NCBI GenBank assembly: GCA_038373885.1
Contig: JAWZYV010000771.1
Span: forward strand, 930,001 to 994,000
Direction: 5' to 3'
Length of the DNA stretch: 64,000 nt
Origin: Cheiracanthium punctorium
Taxonomy: Eukaryota; Arthropoda; Arachnida; Araneae; Cheiracanthiidae
Both the position numbers and the translations under genes were made by a program. The notes under the pieces are model-generated. The model was not told where the DNA came from and did no database searches. It saw only the letters and a list, made by a program, of their open reading frames with translations. Positions 12,657 to 22,928 of the stretch are shown in pieces (the stretch's first letter is position 1; every line of letters starts with the position of its first letter).

Positions 12657-13440
12657 CCTGAGGAAGTACATCTTAATGTAGTTACTAAACCAATCAAATC
12701 ACTTCAAAATCTTCAGCCTATGCTTTCTTGTTTCTTCTTGCCTTTCAGTAAACTAACCATTTATAAGTTTTATGCGTGATATTTTGTTAATAGAGATTTG
12801 AGTTATACCACAAGTTTATGTGAAGAGATTAGCTGATGAAAGTTTTTGTAACTTCTAGTTTCTTCATTTGAGTAAACCATATTATTAAAACTAGATAGTT
12901 TAAAAAAGGCATAGAAAATTATTTTATTTGTATAGTCAAAAGGCTTTCTGTTGTATGTGTGTATAGTAAATATAATTATATTATTGCATAATCTGCTAAT
13001 GTAATAGCTAGTAATGTTGGCACATCTGCAGAAGCTAAAATCTGATTAATTTAAATAATTCTGAACACCCTGAGAAGTAGTTTCACTTTTACCAATCTAT
13101 AGATCTTGAAACAAATATTAAGGGATGTGCAAATCACTGGCCCTCTTCACTGAAGGCACTGAGACAAGAGAATACATGTTTTGCTTTTACATATGCTGGA
13201 TCACAGATCCAATGAAAATAAATTACTTTTTAAGTCAGTAAAACGACACTTGAAAACAGTTTTGTAGCCTTGTTTACTTTACCCCATTTGAATAAAAGCA
13301 GGGCAGCAAAACTTTGATTCAATCTTCATGACAAGATTTAATGAAACCTGAAAATATATAGATAAGAAACAGTTTCAGCATTTGATGGTATTTTGCTCAG
13401 CATACACAGATTTCTTTTAAGAGGAAAGAGGTGGGGTTTG
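10536..13440. other. AT-rich region without recognised gene, microsatellite-rich
   Basis: No gene or bounded transposon was recognised. Homopolymer A runs occur near 12297-12317 and 12518-12548, and a CT/T microsatellite at 12581-12654. Short open frames at 10969-11154 and 11623-11856 (minus) show no motif. Confidence 0.55.
12581..12654. repeat. (CT)n followed by (T)n microsatellite
   Basis: More than twenty CT dinucleotides run into a long T tract. This is simple-sequence DNA, read directly. Confidence 0.95.
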
Positions 13441-13624
13441 CAGTGCCTGATTATGACCAATGGGGGCCACGGGCATTGATGAATTTGGGGGCCGCCATCA
13501 GAAATTTGTTTTCATAAAATTTTGATATAAAAAATAAATTTCAGAACAATATTTGAAATGGGGCCCTTTCGAGACGGGGGCCCTGGGTAAAGTCCCGATT
13601 TGCCCATGCGATAATAAGGCTCTG
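13441..13624. mobile_element. hAT MITE (184 bp)
   Basis: It starts CAGTGCCTGATTAT and ends ATAATAAGGCTCTG, imperfect terminal inverted repeats with CAG..CTG ends. The perfect 8-bp flanking duplication is GGGGTTTG, at 13433-13440 and 13625-13632. The interior is GC-rich (runs such as GGGGGCC) compared with its surroundings and has no open frame. This is a typical short non-autonomous hAT derivative. Confidence 0.9.
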
Positions 13625-13632
13625 GGGGTTTG

Positions 13633-15776
13633 GATGTAATCTTTATATCTTTATGTTAGAAATTAAAAATATATGGACTTTATGTTAAAACTCTTTAGAC
13701 AATGGGGGTTTTGACACCCACCTTCTTAGTGTATACTACTGAATTCAGCATCCATCGATTTTTTTCTCTGTTTGTACTGTTCTAAAGCACACACATACAT
13801 GACCAACAAAATAGTATATTTTAGAATTTATACAAACTTTTGGCACCCATTAAATTTTTCTGTGGAAACTTAGGTTCCAAGTACCCATAAGGATGAAAAA
13901 AAAAATGGAATAAATTCTGTATTCTAAACTAGAGTTGTTTTTTTAAGTTATTTATGATTCTTTTTCTTCCATCTGTGGTTGATTCTATTCATGTTTATGT
14001 TGTAACAAGCACTAATAGAATATAATTATATCATAAATAATATTTTTTCTAAAGAAATTTGCCCGATTTAAAAAAAAAATTTCAATAGATTTTTTTCTAC
14101 AAAAACAATTTAAACTGCTCCTTGAAATTTTCTGGGCACTCTTCACCCACTTAATTTTTCCTGTTGGTGTTTCAACCCTGGAGCACCCACATAGTCGGTG
14201 CTTCTGTGTACATACACATACTAATTAAATTTATTATATAATTAGTATATACATGTATATAATAATATTGTTTGTACATAAGTATTATATAATAAATTTA
14301 TATTGATAATTATTGTATGATTACTACACATATTATACATAGAATATATATAAGTCTGCCCTACTTTCTATTACATGGGCGTGCATTGCTTTTATTTATT
14401 TATTTTGTTTTCATCATGTGATAAATTGTTGATTCCCCATGTCCAAGTAAAGTACTCTATAATAGGACAAAAATTTTCAACCCTCTGACCAAGAACTTTT
14501 TTTCTTCTGCATCTTAATGATTAATTCCTTCAATGCAAATATTTCTCTCCCATTCTTGCAAGAAAAAAAAAAAGTAGATCCACAGTGTATGGGACTGAAT
14601 TGCCTATCAACTGATGAAAAGAAAATAAATGGAAAGAGAGTTTATTTTTTCAACATGAAAAATAATTAAAAAAAAAGTTTTGCATTAAATCAGAAAACAA
14701 GATGGTAAAAAAGAGGAAAAGAAAAAGCAAATTTCTCATTTACATTTCTTTCAGTTTTAATTAGGCACCATATTCATTACGTGCAAGCTCAACATAGATA
14801 AGCAGTTCTCATTATTTATATTTTTAGCGTTTCTTAAAATCATCAAAACAGCAAGCAAACCAAAACCCAGATGCCAACACATAATGCCTGCAGTCTCTAC
14901 AGAAAAAACTACAGAATCATTCTACTGTAGTTTTTTCTGTATTTCTACTGTAGTTACAGCAAAAGTCTTTGAAGTCACTGTACAGCAGGATCTGAACACT
15001 TTTTGCAACTTTTATAGCGTATTGAGTGGGTTTACACAGCAGTTTCTGTCTCTCAGAGCACAAAGCATTTAAGAATTTGCAAATTTTTGAAATTTTCTAA
15101 ATCTTCAAAAACAACCCCCTAAATCCACCATGTTTACAGTTACTTTAATGTGCATGCCTCACTTGGATGAACGAGTACACTGTCTAAAAATGTGGGATTA
15201 GAACTGCCCTCTTGAGTCACGGCCTAATGGTATGGTAACCCTTGTTTATGTCATGGTGAATATTTTACTTTTTTTTGCTAATCTTTAAATTTAGATTGTT
15301 CTGCTGAGTTATCTCAGGGGTTTAGTGTTCAGTGAACATAGACGTATATAAGGGTATTCCTGTAATACTAGTACAGTGAACTTGAAATAATATAACAATT
15401 CATATCAGAAAGTTATATCAGGGTTCTTAGGATATGAAATCTACTCTACACAAATGCTGTCTATGCTTTTTCACTTCTATGTATAAAGAACAGGCAATAT
15501 TGTAATCTCAAGTTTGGTATTCAGGCTTTGACAAAAATATCAATCTTAACCATCTCTGAATTTGGTTAAAAAGTTACTGTATTGTCTCTATGCCTACTTA
15601 TGTGTGTACATATGCATGTATGATCCATTTTGACTAGTTTATGTGTGACATTCGTATATATCTTGCATAACTTGAAAAGGATTAGCAATAGAATGCTAAA
15701 ACCCTGTATTTAGGACTCTTGTAACATATAACTGTGCACCTATGTTTTAAATTGCAATCGATTAGGTAGTTTAATT
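13633..15776. other. AT-rich region without recognised gene
   Basis: I see no exon, RNA gene or bounded element. The stretch ends at the CTAG target duplication of the LTR retrotransposon (15777-15780). Confidence 0.55.
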
Positions 15777-15780
15777 CTAG

Positions 15781-17895
15781 TGTGGTGCTGTCACTATAAT
15801 ATCACTTTTCTTTGGTTAATAATTAATGTAATTTACCTCCACCCAGAACGTTTTAGTAATTTAAGATCTTTCTAGTTAAAAAATTTAAATACCCACTGTG
15901 TAATTTCTTACTTTTGGGGGGCTGTTAATTATTTATTTTGTTTTGGCAGTGTAAGGTTTTCCCTTTTGTTTCCCTTTTTTTGTGATTAAATTTTCTCTTC
16001 ACCGGCCGTTTTTTTGCCTTCAGGGTGTTTAAAATTAATGTTCACCTTTTAATTGCCGTTCTGTGGGTAATCAGCACTTTGAAATATAGTGGCTATACTT
16101 CATATCTCCCTTTTCATTAAAGTTGTTTTGATGGGATTTTTTTTTATTTTAAATTAATTTTCGTAACTTCCCGTAATCCTGCTTTTCCTTTTTTTTATTA
16201 TTACTTTATTTCTCCGGTTAGGCATCTTCCTGTGAATTTTCAATAATTTTTTTCATCTTTTAAGTTTTGCTTACAATTTCATGCTATTGCATCATTTTCT
16301 GTGCCTGTTGCATCAGATCTCAGAAAGGACGCTATCTTTCCCGCGCTTTTCCTCCGAAATTGTTCTAGAAGCTTCTTTTTCCCCCCTCTTGCGGTCCAGA
16401 TCGGACTATCCCGGAATGACTTTAGGTGCACTCTCTGCTCTGATTGGCTGAGGGTAGCGGTTCCGGAGTGAGGAGGAGAGGCAAGCGTGCGATTTTTGAG
16501 CAGTTACGCTTGGAGATGCCAACGATGTAGGTGCGTCTTGTGGCTCTAGGAGCAAAAGTTCGTGACTTGATAACCCCAAGCCTGGGTGACCAAGACTGAC
16601 ACCGATAATGTTGCCTTAAGCAACAAGTTTCTAAAAAAAAAAAAAAAAAAGCTACGATGGATCCTGTATAATTATTAAATTTTTTTTTGGGTGAAAGAGC
16701 ACCCCAACGCCAGCCCAGTCCTGCCTAATGCCACATCTGAAATGAAGATCTGCTAGATACAACCACCAGTATGCCCCGCCGATGGAGATGCTGAATTAGT
16801 GAGATTGCCTCCCACTTACCACCGGAGCAGGAACTATCAGCAAGCCTAAATTTCGGAGCATGGATTTGCCGTTCCGGCACTTGTGCTGACGGTGCTTCTA
16901 GATGCCACCCTGATCCCAAGCCACCGATGGTTTCTGCGCGCCTGCAAATGGTGAGGTATCCATTTTCCACTTTTTATTGCATTTCGGCAAGCATCCCGGC
17001 CGTCTTCTTCAACCACATGGGACTGTCGCTGGGGCGATCCACAGGAGTCAAAGATGAATGACAGACGCGGAGGAGAGCGGTGCTGACGTGGGCGTGCTAC
17101 TGCGCCATTTTTTTTTCTCTCCCCTTTAATTTTTTTTTCTTAAATGTACCCCCCTCTTTTCCTTTTACATGTGTTTAGGTGTCATTTTGTTTTTTTTTTC
17201 TTTTGAGCCTATATTTTTTGTTTTGTTTAAATTTCTTTTGACCATCGGTCTTTCAAAAAAAAAAAAAAAAAAATTATAAAATAGGGATTGAATGTATTTT
17301 GTTGAAATGTACCATTCTGTAAAGCGTTAATTCCCATACAAGAGTAGCATCTAAGCTTAAATTTTGTAAATTGTAGATTTTAAGCAAAACATGATTTTCT
17401 ACTGAATTTAAATTTTTGGTTTGCAACCATGGGTACCCAGGGGTTATACATTTTTATCTTTTACCAACATCTATGAGTGCTACCTGATCTCTTTTGCAGC
17501 ACTGGAGCAGGTGTTAATCTGATCAAAATCTTTAGTAATTGTTTTAATTAAGCTGTGTGTTGTGCCATAGAAATGTGTGTAAATTTTCACCTCTTGTTTC
17601 ACGGTTCATTGTTATTTGCTGCTGAGACTTGCTTAAATAGTTAAGGTATTCATTGTGCTGCATATTAAGTTTAAATATTTTTTTTTTTACTTGATCTAAT
17701 ATGTTAATTGGTTAAATAAAATGTTTCAATCCCATCCTTTTGGTTCTCTTTACTTTGACAACGATCAACACTAAGGGCGGCAAGAGAAAAATCCTGGGTT
17801 ATTGTCATCATTCATAACAACGCATTACTGATTTGTTATCCCTTTTTTTAGCTGTGAAATTTAATTGTGGTGTTCCAAATAGGAACAACACCACA
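15781..17895 (+). repeat. 5' LTR (2115 bp)
   Basis: The ends are TGTGGTG..CACCACA, with a near-identical copy at 24605-26710. It carries an inverted CCAAT box (GATTGG, about 16441) in a locally GC-rich block, and AATAAA at 17715-17720, about 175 bp before the LTR end, which could serve as the poly(A) signal. At 2.1 kb it is long for this group (commonly a few hundred bases to about 1 kb). An 81-codon minus-strand open frame at 16725-16970 is repeated in the other LTR but shows no motif. Confidence 0.96.
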
Positions 17896-17898
17896 AAA

Positions 17899-17915
17899 TG
17901 GTGCCGTGAAGGCCC
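17899..17915 (+). other. Probable tRNA primer binding site
   Basis: Three bases after the LTR end the sequence reads TGGTGCCGTGAAGGCCC. A primer binding site is expected here and starts with TGG, the complement of the tRNA CCA end. I cannot name the matching tRNA. Confidence 0.6.
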
Positions 17916-18036
17916 TTGCCCTTTTACCCTTGTGTGTGTTGTCGAAGTAAACTGAACTAAAATTTTGACATTCATAAATGTACTTTTCCGTATCTTCTAA
18001 AATTTTGCAGTGAGTGTTAGAAATTTTTTTTAAGTC

Positions 18037-18870
18037 ATGCCTAATTCAAGTGGTAACAGTGGCAATGCCACTGCCTTTCCAAATCCCTCTTTCATTAGTA
18101 TGTTACCTAATTTAAATGGTAACAATGTCACAATTTTTTTCGATTACCTGGTGCAGATAGCACCGTTGGCGTCGTGGACTGACGCACAGTCCATCGCAGT
18201 GGCGAAGTTGAAACTTGAGGGCTCAGCTCTTCAATTCTATGCCTCCACTTTGAAAGAGGTTACTTTTGAGTCCCTGCAGGAATTTAGGGCACGTTTTGAG
18301 GGCCATTTTGCAGAGTCAAGTGACGTAGCTCAACAAATAGCGAACCTTACAAACTGCAAACAAAATTTAAACGAAACTGTAAGGGACTTTGCTACCAGGC
18401 TAGAGGGTATCGCGCAAAAGGCTCTTAAGTCTTCAGCTGGGGAAGAAATTCCAAAACGTTTTAGTGACAACATGCTTCTCTCGCAATTTAAGGCAGGGTT
18501 AGCCGCAAACATTCGTGCTCAAGTAGTGATAGCGGACCCAAAAACATTTCAGGAAGCCACCGAATTGGCCAAACGTGTTGAGCGGGCACTTCAATCTTAT
18601 ACCTCGGACATCAATGTAGTTAGTACAAGACCTACCACTAGCGACAGTGAGTTAGCGCAGATTTTTCGATCCACTACGGATCAGTATACAAAATCATTGG
18701 AGCTTTTGACGAAACAAATGGAAGAAATGAAGGTGCAAATTGCATCATTACAGGGCCAACGGAATTCCTTGCCACATAGGCCTTATGCTCCACAATCTCA
18801 GCGTTCAGTTGTCTGCTATTATTGCAGAAAAGTAGGTCATATTAGTCGGGTCTGTAGAAAAAAGGAGTGA
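18037..18870 (+). CDS. gag: Gag polyprotein of the LTR retrotransposon (277 aa)
   Basis: Gag forms the virus-like particle and packages element RNA. Residues about 30-190 look like a retrotransposon Gag capsid region (LEGSALQFY; FRARFEGHFAESSD; FATRLEGIAQKAL). Near the C-terminus is one CCHC zinc knuckle, CYYCRKVGHISRVC (C-x2-C-x4-H-x4-C), for nucleic-acid binding. The frame ends in TGA at 18868-18870 but stays open past it for a further 34 codons to TAA at 18973-18975, where a slippery site sits. The TGA is therefore either a recent nonsense change or a programmed readthrough site. The first ATG after the leader is used as the start. Confidence 0.93.
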   Translation: MPNSSGNSGNATAFPNPSFISMLPNLNGNNVTIFFDYLVQIAPLASWTDAQSIAVAKLKLEGSALQFYASTLKEVTFESLQEFRARFEGHFAESSDVAQQIANLTNCKQNLNETVRDFATRLEGIAQKALKSSAGEEIPKRFSDNMLLSQFKAGLAANIRAQVVIADPKTFQEATELAKRVERALQSYTSDINVVSTRPTTSDSELAQIFRSTTDQYTKSLELLTKQMEEMKVQIASLQGQRNSLPHRPYAPQSQRSVVCYYCRKVGHISRVCRKKE

Positions 18871-18965
18871 GATATGGCAGCACAAGCTTCTGCTAATGCA
18901 AATCAGAGCCCGTCTACTTCAAATCAAGGGCAAGCTCAGAGTACAAGTGATGAATCCAGTAGGCA

Positions 18966-18972
18966 CCCAAAT
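18966..18972 (+). promoter_or_regulatory. Candidate -1 ribosomal frameshift site CCCAAAT
   Basis: In the gag-continuation frame the bases read C CCA AAT immediately before TAA (18973-18975). This fits the canonical X XXY YYZ slippery heptamer. A -1 slip here enters the pol frame, which is open from 18963. The placement is what a Gag-Pol frameshift would need, provided the TGA at 18868 is read through or was a sense codon in the parent element. I did not establish a downstream stimulatory RNA structure. Confidence 0.65.
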
Positions 18973-19010
18973 TAATTGAGGGGGGAGTTTGTACCGGATC
19001 GCAACACTCC

Positions 19011-22000
19011 ATGAGTCCCCATGTAGATCCATTCATTGATATATCCCTTTTGCCAGCTAATTTACCTATAATTTGTGTCAAAATTGAAGACATTTCACTT
19101 CGTGCTCTCATAGACAGTGGAGCTGCAGTAAATGTAATTTCCAGCCATGTAGCTGATGTTTTGAAAGATGCTAAGGAATTAAATTGTCCAAATTTTCAAC
19201 TTAGAGCTCTAACCGGTGTAGATATCAATACTGAAAAATTAATCGCTACCAATTTATTTATTTCTGATAAGTCTTTTGATTGTAAATTTTTAGTTGCTCG
19301 TGGTATTTTATCTCCAAATTTTGATCTTATAATTGGATTAGACTTTTTAGTAAAAGCTGGCTTTACTTTAAATTGTCATGACTGTCTCTTAAGTAATAAG
19401 GATGTGTGTGTCAGCTGGCGGCATGAGCAGCCTGAAAATACTCAGTTATCTGTCCCAGTGACGAGTACTGAACCTTGTCAAGTATCCTCTCCTTCTCTTT
19501 TCGGAAGCCTACCAATAAGAGTTACTGTGCCGCCTTTTTCTCAAAAACTTTTTCATGTAAATGTAAATAATGTTGACTCTTCGTTTATTGGCCAAGACAT
19601 TTTGTTAGAACCTAATCCTAATTTAAATTTCGATTCGTATTTAATTGCTAACGCTGTTTCTAAAATTTCTCACGATCTCCAATGTTTGGTTCAGGTCATT
19701 AATTTTACTTCCGAATCAATTCAATTAAATAAAAATATGAAGCTTGTCTACGTAACTCCTGTAAATATTGAAAGGCCTGATGAAATTGTTAATGTTGTTG
19801 AGGGACAAGAAGAGAAGGAAGATGATTTTAGCCTATGGGCAAAAGATATTGACTTAACCCACCTTGACGATCAGCAGCGTGAGACCCTTAAATCTTTGCT
19901 TATTAAATATAAATCTGTTTTTTCTTTTACTCCTTCTGACTTAGGCGCTTGCTCAATAATTAAACACCGCATTCATTTAACCGATGACGTTCCGGTAAGA
20001 TCAAAACCTTATCGTGTCCCATACCATCTTAAGCCCGAAATGCGTAAACAAATTCAGACACTGTTGGATGCTGGTATAATTGAACCCTCTACGAGTAGTT
20101 ATGCTGCCCCAGTGCTTCTTGTCAAGAAACCGGATGGTTCTTTTCGCCTTGTTGCTGACCTCCGAAAGTTAAATGCCAAGACCATCCCCGATAACTTTCC
20201 TTTGCCTAATCTTCAAGAAATGATTGATTTCCTGTCAGGTGCTAAGTTCTTTTCTTCCCTTGATCTCACCTCGGGTTTCCATCAGATGCTCATGCATCCT
20301 GATGATGCACACTTAACGGGTATTGCCACTGAGGAAGGCCTTTTCCACTTTTGCCGGATGCCTTTTGGTTTGCGCAATGCGAGTAGCAGTTTTCAAAGAC
20401 TCATGTCAGTGGTGTTGTCCGGTCTCTCCGACTTTCAAATAGGAGTGTACATAGATGATGTAGTTGTGGCATCAGAGTCATTTGAGGAACATGTTCACAG
20501 GTTAGAATTAGTTTTTGAACGATTAAAACAATCCAATCTGAAGCTCAAACCTAAGAAATGTACTTTAGCAAAAGATGAAATAACTTATTTAGGCCATCGT
20601 GTAACACAAGGTAAGGTTATGCCTGATCCAAAAAATTTAGACACTATTTTAAAAGCAAATGTTCCTCGTACTAAAAAGCAAGTTCGATCTTTTCTTGGTT
20701 TAACGGGTTTTTACAGAAAGTGTATTCCTAATTATTCTAATATTGCATCGCCTCTCACTAATTTGACGAAGGATACTTGTAAGTTTGCATGGGGAGATCT
20801 TGAACAGGATGCCTTTGATCGTTTAAAACTTGCTTTAACCCAGTCTCCTTGTTTGGCCTTGCCTAATTTTTCCAAACCGTTTTCGATCTGCACTGATGCT
20901 AGCAAATACGCGATGGGTGTGGTCTTAGTGCAAGAAGATGATTCGGGATTTCAACATCCTGTTTGTTTTGCCTCAAAAAAGTTTTCTCCTGCCGAGGTTA
21001 ACTATTCAGTTGTGGAAAAGGAGGCTCTTGCTGTTGTTTTTGGCATAACACATTTTAAACAGTACCTCTACGGTTCTCATTTCACTGTATATTGTGACCA
21101 GCAATCTCTTTCGCAGTTGTTTAAATTAAAAGATCCCACTTCACGTATTGCTCGTTGGATTATGTCCCTGCAACAATATGATTATAAAATTATTCACAAG
21201 CCTGGTCGTCTTAACTTAATGGCAGATTTTCTTTCGCGTGAAGTTAATACTCTTAATTCTGAACCTTTTTCATTTCAAATTCCTAAGTTTCCTTTACAAG
21301 ATATCATTCGGCTTCAAAAATCTGACCCCTTTTGTCAAAAGATTGCTGCTTGCCTCAATAATGCGTCTCCTTATATTCAAAGATCCAATAAATTTTTCTT
21401 TCAGCAAAATGCTATTGTTTGTCAGCCTTTAAATAGTAATTCGGAGAACATTCGTTTAGTTGTGCCTCACACCCTCATCCAGGATGTATTGCATTTGTGT
21501 CATGACAACAAAACTGTTGCCCATGCTGGCCTGTCTCGTACCTTACACCGTGTACGTCAAAGTTTTTTTTGGGTAGGTCTCTATAACAACGTAAAAAAGT
21601 ATGTTTTATCTTGTAAGTCATGTTTGGAAAGAAGGGGTTACCACAAAAATCAAAAGGCTCCTGTGCAAGAGATTCCTGTTGTTGATCGCCCATTTCAGAA
21701 ATGTGCAATCGATGCAGTGGGTCCTTTTATGACTTCTAGAAATGGCAATAAATGGCTCCTGGTAATCTCTGACTATTTTACAAGATATCCCGAAGCTTAT
21801 CCTGTCCCTGATATTCAAAGTTCAACAGTTGTAAAAGTTTTAATTGATTTTATTTCACCTCACGGAATAATGGAAGTGTTATATTCAGATAGGGGTTCAA
21901 ATTTTATTTCTAAGGCTATGGCGGAGGTGTATGACATCTTGGGTATTAAAAAACAACACACTGTGGCTTATAATCCGCAAGGAAATGGTTTAGTGGAGAG

Positions 22001-22928
22001 GTTGAACAAATGTCTGATTGATTCGTTAAGTCATCTAGTACTCGAATCTCAAGAAGATTGGTGTGAACAGGTTCCCTTAGCTCTCTTAGCTTTTCGTACT
22101 GCCTACCACCGCAATATCAAGGAATCTCCTGCTTTTCTAACTTATGGTAGAGATCTGTTGATGCCATATGATCTGGTTTTCTCTTCGAAATTCAGATCAT
22201 ATGCTGATACTAGATCCTACGCTCAGGAGATAGTCACCAATCTTCAACGTACCTTCTCTGTCGTCAAGACCAACCTGGAAAAGGCTTCGTATGCTCAGGC
22301 TCATCCTCCTACCTCTAACTTTTACTTTAAAAACATTAAAGTCAGGGATACTGTTTATTTACACGTTCCCGCTAGCAAGCCACATTTAACTAAGAAGCTA
22401 TGTAAATTTAATAAGGGTCCTTATAGAGTTTTAGAACAACTTTCCCCTGTCTTGTTTAAAATTTCTCTCATTTCGAATCCCTCAGATACTCAAGTTGTAC
22501 ATGTAAATCGCATTTTTAAGGTTATCGACAGGGAAGTTTTTCCAACACCAGATAGTCAAATTTTGTCTTCTCCGCCTCCAGTGATTCCAGAGCCTGCCAC
22601 TAGCCCTACTCAAGAAAGTTCAGAGGATAGGTTAATAAGAGAATACCCTTGTCCCCTTTTACCGCTAGATTTGTCTTGGGAAGCTGATACTATCTACATG
22701 CCACCTCCTGTAGTTACAACAGAAGTAGATTCACAACTAGATACCTCGTTTGATTTTTTTCGGGATACCTCAATATCTCCAGTTTCCTTTTTAAATTCTC
22801 CTCATTCTGATATTGATGATTCTGATGCCCAACCAACATCCACCTTTTCTCCTATTCGCACTAGATCCATGCCTAAACATGGATATTGTCTCAGACCCAG
22901 GGATGCTTTTGGATTTGTCAAGAAGTAG
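19011..22928 (+). CDS. pol: Pol polyprotein: protease, reverse transcriptase, RNase H, integrase (1305 aa)
   Basis: Pol supplies the enzymes for copying and inserting the element. The aspartic protease is near residues 20-120, with ALIDSGA (about 33-39). Reverse transcriptase spans about 325-510, with VADLRKLNA, SSLDLTSGFHQ and YIDD near residue 480. RNase H starts near 620 (CTDASKYAMG). Integrase has an HHCC zinc finger (H near 838, CKSC near 867), then the DDE core (AIDAVGPF near 899, SDRGSNF near 959, GLVERLN near 996). A GPY/F-like segment, KGPYRVL, follows. All catalytic motifs are intact. ATG 19011 is the first in frame, but the frame is open back to 18963, so the natural N-terminus probably comes from a Gag-Pol frameshift. 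The frame stops at TAG 22926-22928. Confidence 0.96.
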   Translation: MSPHVDPFIDISLLPANLPIICVKIEDISLRALIDSGAAVNVISSHVADVLKDAKELNCPNFQLRALTGVDINTEKLIATNLFISDKSFDCKFLVARGILSPNFDLIIGLDFLVKAGFTLNCHDCLLSNKDVCVSWRHEQPENTQLSVPVTSTEPCQVSSPSLFGSLPIRVTVPPFSQKLFHVNVNNVDSSFIGQDILLEPNPNLNFDSYLIANAVSKISHDLQCLVQVINFTSESIQLNKNMKLVYVTPVNIERPDEIVNVVEGQEEKEDDFSLWAKDIDLTHLDDQQRETLKSLLIKYKSVFSFTPSDLGACSIIKHRIHLTDDVPVRSKPYRVPYHLKPEMRKQIQTLLDAGIIEPSTSSYAAPVLLVKKPDGSFRLVADLRKLNAKTIPDNFPLPNLQEMIDFLSGAKFFSSLDLTSGFHQMLMHPDDAHLTGIATEEGLFHFCRMPFGLRNASSSFQRLMSVVLSGLSDFQIGVYIDDVVVASESFEEHVHRLELVFERLKQSNLKLKPKKCTLAKDEITYLGHRVTQGKVMPDPKNLDTILKANVPRTKKQVRSFLGLTGFYRKCIPNYSNIASPLTNLTKDTCKFAWGDLEQDAFDRLKLALTQSPCLALPNFSKPFSICTDASKYAMGVVLVQEDDSGFQHPVCFASKKFSPAEVNYSVVEKEALAVVFGITHFKQYLYGSHFTVYCDQQSLSQLFKLKDPTSRIARWIMSLQQYDYKIIHKPGRLNLMADFLSREVNTLNSEPFSFQIPKFPLQDIIRLQKSDPFCQKIAACLNNASPYIQRSNKFFFQQNAIVCQPLNSNSENIRLVVPHTLIQDVLHLCHDNKTVAHAGLSRTLHRVRQSFFWVGLYNNVKKYVLSCKSCLERRGYHKNQKAPVQEIPVVDRPFQKCAIDAVGPFMTSRNGNKWLLVISDYFTRYPEAYPVPDIQSSTVVKVLIDFISPHGIMEVLYSDRGSNFISKAMAEVYDILGIKKQHTVAYNPQGNGLVERLNKCLIDSLSHLVLESQEDWCEQVPLALLAFRTAYHRNIKESPAFLTYGRDLLMPYDLVFSSKFRSYADTRSYAQEIVTNLQRTFSVVKTNLEKASYAQAHPPTSNFYFKNIKVRDTVYLHVPASKPHLTKKLCKFNKGPYRVLEQLSPVLFKISLISNPSDTQVVHVNRIFKVIDREVFPTPDSQILSSPPPVIPEPATSPTQESSEDRLIREYPCPLLPLDLSWEADTIYMPPPVVTTEVDSQLDTSFDFFRDTSISPVSFLNSPHSDIDDSDAQPTSTFSPIRTRSMPKHGYCLRPRDAFGFVKK

